Source: Dethiothermospora halolimnae | GTDB taxonomy: Bacteria > Bacillota > Clostridia > Tissierellales > VENL01 | Length of the DNA stretch: 64,000 nucleotides | Reading direction: 5' to 3' | NCBI RefSeq assembly: GCF_037577855.1 | Contig: NZ_JBAKFX010000008.1 | Location: 50,655-114,654 of the forward strand | Shown here: piece after piece, positions 59,703 through 64,000 of the stretch | Position numbering within the stretch: the stretch's first letter is position 1 | Layout: every line of letters begins with the position of its first letter | Program-made: the position numbers and the translations under genes | The notes under the pieces: generated by a model | What the model was told of the DNA's origin: nothing | Seen by the model: only the letters and a program-made list of their open reading frames with translations | The model's database searches: none

Positions 59703-62693
59703 TCATCCCCCTATTATGTTGTCTTCTGTTTTTTCACTTCTGTTTTGTATCCTTTCATAGCCTCCCTTTGTTGTTAATGGACTATATAAGCTAGTTATAA
59801 AAATCATATTTATAACTGAAAATATTATAAATAGTTTAAATACACTGGATCCTTTAGTTTCCTTTTTGTATAGAGATACTATAATCAATGATATTATTAA
59901 AAATATTATTGGCATTAATATGTTTTCAAATCTTAATCCTGTGAAGGATGGTAAGTTAAAGAATATTACTTCTGATAATATGTTAATAAGTAATGCTATA
60001 ATTATAAACACCTTATTATCAAGCCATTTATCCTTTTTTATAATCCTCAATATTAAAAGGAATATAAACCCTGGTAATATATAATGGATTTTTATAAAGA
60101 ATAGTACCACCATATATATTAGATTTTTCATAATATTTCCCATTTTAACTAATACCTTTCCTATACTTCCTATCTCCCCAAAGTCTTTATCGGAGCTTAT
60201 CCCTATTAAGTCACCATCTTCTATTATTGATACATATTTGTTTTTATCCTGTATAAATACAGCTTTTTCTATATCCTTATCACTTTGATAAACTTCAGTT
60301 TTACCCCTTATTATTCCATTATATAGTTCATATATATAAACATAGGATTTATCATATTGATCAATTCCTACTATTGAAAATAATATTGTTTCATCTCCAT
60401 TTACAATATAGGGGATACTATTTCCTTTAACTGACTCCCTAGTAAAACCTCCCACATCTATCTCCCTAGGTTCTAATCCAGATACCTTTCTACTACCTAA
60501 ATAAAATGGTAAAAACTTATATTTAGATTCCTCTTTAAAGAATATATATCCTTTACCTACATCTATACCAAAATTAATATCGCTATCCTCTTTTAATTTA
60601 TATAATTGTTTTATATCTGTTTTTGTTCCCCTTCTATTTATCATAATGTATCTTATATCTTTATCTGCTTTAAATACTATATGGATCCTTCCCTTATTAT
60701 CTATTAAACCTATTGCCTTTTCTATATCTTTAGCTTTTATTTTATAATTCCTTTTATCACCGATTATACTTATTTCTTTATTATTATAGGTTAATATATA
60801 TTTTTTATTTTGATTATATAAAAGATTAAAATCATCTATATCTTTAGAAATAACTGAAGTGTCTTTATATAGGTTATTATTATAAAGATAATATATATTT
60901 CTTTTGTATTCCTTTACCCTATCTACTTTATTGGCTATGTCTAACCTTTCCCTTTCCTTTACCTTTCCATCCCTTGATAAAGTAACCCTTTCTATATTAT
61001 CAGTTTTAATAATATACTCTATGTCTTCATTTATATTTAAATCATATATATTAGATACATCTGATGATATTTTAGTTTTCCCTTCCCATGGTTCAGGTTT
61101 ATAGTCTGTAACAAATTGATTTTCGTATTTATAGTTACTGTTATATATTAGTATTGATAATAATATCAATATAAACAATAATACCGATAGTATTGGTTTA
61201 TTTTTAAGTCTATCTATTTTATGTAATAGTTTATATATTATAAAAAGTAATATTACTAGGGCTATAAGTATTGGAATAATTATTTTTATATTTTTAAATA
61301 TTTCTCTTTGATTCTCTGACAAATTAGTAAATTTATTATCTTTAGCTTCCATTCCATAATAGTTTATTGCCTTCATCAATAACCTGCCTATTTGGTCCAG
61401 TTTAGTTTTGTCTATATTATCTATTGTATCTTCAGGGGTGTGTATAAGATCCTTGGAGGAGTGTATTAACGTTATAGCCTCTCCTCCCCTTTTTGTAAAA
61501 CTATAATGATCACTGCTATAGTATGCATCACTTTTTACATTAACTTCTATTTCTATATCTTTAGCTATATTGGCTATCCCATTAACTAGGTCCTTACTTT
61601 TATAATTACCTTCTTTATCTCTAGTTGTTTGGAGTTCTAATTTAACATCTTCTCTAGACCCTATCATATCTAAATTTATTACCTTAGTTTTATGAAGGGG
61701 AAATAATCTTCTATAGGCATAATAATCAGAGCCAAATAATCCTGCCTCCTCCCCATTGAAGGCTGCAAATACTATCCTTCTTCTAGGCTTTATATTACTT
61801 TCCTTTATTGCCCTTGCCAGTTCCATCATCATGGCTGTTCCCGATGCATTATCTAAAGCTCCATTATATACATTGCCCTTTGGATCACTTCCTACATGAT
61901 CAAAATGACCACTTATTATTATGGTTTCATCCTTTAAGTCCTCATCTGTACCCTCTATATAACCTATAACATTATTCATCTTAACATTTTGAAACTTCAC
62001 ATTAATATTTAAATCAATCCCATATCCCTTATTTGTATAATCCTCTATTTCATCATAGGTTTCTTTAGTTACAGCTAAATATATAAATCCCTTATTAATA
62101 TCTTCTTTTCTATCTAAGGCAATGGCCCTTGATATTAAATCTCCATCTTTTCCCTTACCATGTTCCTTAATATCAATAGGTCTTATAATTCCTTTAACTC
62201 CCTTTTCTGTAAGTTCTTTGGCTATTATTTCATTACTGGCATTTAATTTACTAAGTATTATCTTTTCATTTGTTATTTCATTTAGATTATTTATAACTTT
62301 AGCTTTTTCCTTCAGTTTCCCTCCAAAACCATAGTTACTTACTACTTCTGTATAGTCTTTACCGTATGCATAAGATTTTATAATCTCCCCATTATCATCT
62401 ACTACATTAAATCTAAAGGGGTCTTTATACACTGGATACCTATTTATAAATTCTTGATAGTAGCTATCTTCATTTATAGGTTTTAAACCTATTTTTTTAA
62501 AGTGATTTTTTATATATTCTTCTGCCTTTTTATTTCCCTCTGTCCCTGATAATCTTCCAGCATATTTATCGGAAGATAATTCCTCTATATGTTTATATGC
62601 ATTATCTCCACTAAAACTGTCAATATCTAAAGAACCACATCCCGATAATAGTATTATAACTATTAATGCTAAAGTTAATATCTTTGACTTCAT
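59703..62693 (-). CDS. Large lipoprotein: M28 zinc aminopeptidase fused to a membrane/soluble/membrane module
   Basis: 996 residues. The lipobox is ILLSGCGS (Cys at about 19). The M28 domain (about 30-450) has a PA-like insertion and the zinc-site motifs SGHFDHVGSD, NGALDNASGTAMMMELAR, AAFNGEEAGLFGSDYY, INLDMIGSRED and IHTPEDT, all intact. Two hydrophobic segments (about 465-520) follow, then a beta-rich soluble region (about 530-840) and a terminal cluster of about four to five membrane helices (about 865-985). The tail is not part of usual M28 enzymes. It is first in a two-gene unit, with GGGGGACTATAA before the ATG. Confidence 0.85.
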   Translation of the reverse strand: MKSKILTLALIVIILLSGCGSLDIDSFSGDNAYKHIEELSSDKYAGRLSGTEGNKKAEEYIKNHFKKIGLKPINEDSYYQEFINRYPVYKDPFRFNVVDDNGEIIKSYAYGKDYTEVVSNYGFGGKLKEKAKVINNLNEITNEKIILSKLNASNEIIAKELTEKGVKGIIRPIDIKEHGKGKDGDLISRAIALDRKEDINKGFIYLAVTKETYDEIEDYTNKGYGIDLNINVKFQNVKMNNVIGYIEGTDEDLKDETIIISGHFDHVGSDPKGNVYNGALDNASGTAMMMELARAIKESNIKPRRRIVFAAFNGEEAGLFGSDYYAYRRLFPLHKTKVINLDMIGSREDVKLELQTTRDKEGNYKSKDLVNGIANIAKDIEIEVNVKSDAYYSSDHYSFTKRGGEAITLIHSSKDLIHTPEDTIDNIDKTKLDQIGRLLMKAINYYGMEAKDNKFTNLSENQREIFKNIKIIIPILIALVILLFIIYKLLHKIDRLKNKPILSVLLFILILLSILIYNSNYKYENQFVTDYKPEPWEGKTKISSDVSNIYDLNINEDIEYIIKTDNIERVTLSRDGKVKERERLDIANKVDRVKEYKRNIYYLYNNNLYKDTSVISKDIDDFNLLYNQNKKYILTYNNKEISIIGDKRNYKIKAKDIEKAIGLIDNKGRIHIVFKADKDIRYIMINRRGTKTDIKQLYKLKEDSDINFGIDVGKGYIFFKEESKYKFLPFYLGSRKVSGLEPREIDVGGFTRESVKGNSIPYIVNGDETILFSIVGIDQYDKSYVYIYELYNGIIRGKTEVYQSDKDIEKAVFIQDKNKYVSIIEDGDLIGISSDKDFGEIGSIGKVLVKMGNIMKNLIYMVVLFFIKIHYILPGFIFLLILRIIKKDKWLDNKVFIIIALLINILSEVIFFNLPSFTGLRFENILMPIIFLIISLIIVSLYKKETKGSSVFKLFIIFSVINMIFITSLYSPLTTKGGYERIQNRSEKTEDNIIGG

Positions 62694-62843
62694 TTATAGT
62701 CCCCCTTACCTCCCCTTATATATTTCTTTATTTTTTGTAAGTATTATTATTATCTTATCAATTAATACCTTATTTTTCAATATTAAGCTTTTGTACTATA
62801 CATATACTTGTAGCAAATGTCAGTTTTAAAGTTTAAAATAACA

Positions 62844-62868
62844 AAACTACCACCAAAGGTGGTAGTTT
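62844..62868 (-). terminator. Terminator of the HD-GYP-like gene
   Basis: AAACTACCACC AAA GGTGGTAGTTT perfect stem overlapping the stop codon, followed by TTGTTATTTT on the minus strand. Confidence 0.85.
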
Positions 62869-63823
62869 ATAAACTAACTTCTTCAATAAATATTGATAAC
62901 TCTTCCAATAGGTTATATTCCTTTTTCTCTGTTCTTACCATAGGCCTTAGGGGATAGTTTGAAGTTTGTCTTATTATTATCCCTTCTTCCTTGTTACTAA
63001 GCTTAACAGGAAGTCCTATGGGATATATATATGATGATTCTTTAAATTTTTCATATATATCTTTATGGAATTTAATATTAACTAAGGACTGTACCCTTTC
63101 AAATGCCTCATGGGGCAATAATTTTTCCTTCCTAAGTAGATTTTCATAGTAATTTGTTAAACTAATTATTTTCACCATATCATGCTGATACTCTTCCGGC
63201 TGTTTTTGGGGACCTTTTCCATCTATTGTTTCATGATGATATCTAACGGTTGTATATACTAAAACCGATGCTGCATGGGTCTTTAGAAATTCAAAACCCT
63301 TTTCTTCATGTCCTTTATTATCATTCCTTATTAATTTACCTATATCATGGAGTAAACTGGCCTTTGCTATGGCTTCAATTTTTTCTTTAGTCATCCCAAT
63401 TTTCATTGCAGTAGTTATAGATAGCAAACAAACATTTAATGAGTGTCCTGCTAAGTCATCTTCAGATAATATTTCCCCTACTGGCAAATTAACAGGTTCA
63501 TTATTTATTTGTGGCATTATTTTCCTTTTAATTAATTCCTTTAGTTCTGATTCTTCAAAATTGCCCTTTGATATATTTTTATAGATATTATTTAGCTTAG
63601 ATATTATGTGACTTCTATTTTCTTTACTAAGGGTTTCCTTTAGTTCTATATCTGTATTTTCATCCTCTATATATATTGCATTTAAGCCAAACTTCTTTAA
63701 TCTATCTAACACTCTATTGGATATTTTGGTCCCTGGATTTATTAATTTTCTTCCCTCCTTAGACCTTATAGCCGTTGATATTTTCCTATCCACTACATTT
63801 TCTTTAAGCTTACTAAGTCTCAT
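62867..63823 (-). CDS. HD-GYP-type domain protein with altered GYP motif
   Basis: 318 residues. The N-terminal part (about 1-110) contains KLINPGTKISNRVLDRLKKF and GLNAIYIED, the small domain often found before HD-GYP in clostridial proteins. The HD domain has GHSLNVCLLS, LLHDIGKLIRND and YHHETIDGKGPQ, where the usual GKGYP is GKGP with the tyrosine lost. The central HD ligands remain, so metal binding is plausible, while cyclic di-GMP hydrolysis is uncertain. It is monocistronic within the window, with GAGAGGAG before the ATG. Confidence 0.82.
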   Translation of the reverse strand: MRLSKLKENVVDRKISTAIRSKEGRKLINPGTKISNRVLDRLKKFGLNAIYIEDENTDIELKETLSKENRSHIISKLNNIYKNISKGNFEESELKELIKRKIMPQINNEPVNLPVGEILSEDDLAGHSLNVCLLSITTAMKIGMTKEKIEAIAKASLLHDIGKLIRNDNKGHEEKGFEFLKTHAASVLVYTTVRYHHETIDGKGPQKQPEEYQHDMVKIISLTNYYENLLRKEKLLPHEAFERVQSLVNIKFHKDIYEKFKESSYIYPIGLPVKLSNKEEGIIIRQTSNYPLRPMVRTEKKEYNLLEELSIFIEEVSL

Positions 63824-64000
63824 AAAATTCTCCTCTCTAAACCCTATTTCCGATATTTTCCGATGTTTTTCTACATTTTTCTACATTTATATATTCTATA
63901 AATATATACTAAACCCTTTTTATTTCTTTTAATTTATTATTTTTGTTTAATGTTATTGAAATCTAAAACACCCTTAAGAAGGCTAAATTTCAAAAGGTAA

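Noticed and set aside
63824..64000. Possible gene at the right edge
   Set aside because: No frame with a start or family resemblance; only AT-rich sequence upstream of the HD-GYP-like gene.

Overview
The window reads as a chromosomal segment of a low-GC, anaerobic, Gram-positive bacterium of the class Clostridia, possibly close to Tissierellales or Peptostreptococcales. The basis is very AT-rich DNA, strong AGGAGG-type ribosome binding sites, a long Bacillus/Clostridium-type SRP RNA with an Alu domain next to tRNA-Ser and dnaX, a complete V-type ATPase operon, Opp-type peptide import and many lipoproteins with short lipoboxes. No prophage, CRISPR array or intact transposon is visible. One decayed IS110-family remnant lies at about 7.94-8.16 kb.

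Layout. 0-4 kb: 5' part of dnaX, a Cache/PAS/GAF/HD-GYP sensor, SRP RNA and tRNA-Ser(GGA) behind a consensus promoter. 4-8 kb: two small envelope-type proteins, a RibU-like riboflavin S component behind a terminator-bearing leader, a DICT-domain protein and an exported protein with an internal duplication. 8-12.5 kb: an ABC transporter pair and an AgrC/AgrA-like two-component system without agrBD. 12.5-21.9 kb: V-ATPase operon, transcribed on the minus strand in the order G/H-C-I-K-F-E-A-B-D plus an unknown 91-residue gene. It is interrupted by palindromic elements and uses many non-ATG starts. 22-25 kb: a lipoprotein and two alpha/beta hydrolases. 24.9-29.6 kb: a rhodanese lipoprotein, two TVP38/TMEM64 membrane proteins flanking a CCG-type Fe-S oxidoreductase, a lone ABC ATPase and a CDP-alcohol phosphatidyltransferase. 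The content resembles the uncharacterised E. coli ydjXYZ-ynjABCDEF cluster. A group of DnaA-box-like sites lies inside it.

29.7-36 kb: PucR-type regulator, TraB-family membrane protein, CBS/DRTGG pyrophosphatase, nitroreductase and a membrane-anchored lysozyme-like protein. 36-36.5 kb: a hairpin followed by 28-bp tandem repeats. 36.5-44.5 kb: Xaa-Pro aminopeptidase, a glycosidase translationally coupled to LacZ beta-galactosidase, an EamA transporter and its XRE-cupin regulator. 44.7-51 kb: TSCPD protein, xanthine/urate-type permease, TldD/PmbA protease pair, and a PadR regulator with a HAAS-type membrane protein. 51-56.6 kb: complete oligopeptide ABC transporter operon. 57-64 kb: a solitary double-BMC shell protein, an Rrf2/IscR-like regulator, a pair of large surface lipoproteins (one an M28 peptidase fused to a membrane module) and a second, partly degenerate HD-GYP protein.

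The common physiology is peptide and amino-acid use (Opp, PepP, M28, TldD/PmbA), ion-motive ATP turnover by a V-type rather than F-type enzyme, and several sensory outputs (two HD-GYP proteins, an Agr-like kinase, PucR). The least explained parts are the ydj/ynj-like membrane-redox-lipid module, the palindromic elements within the V-ATPase operon (one adjoins the start of ntpD, which has no ATG, GTG or TTG start), the 28-bp tandem repeats and a 54-bp perfect palindrome.
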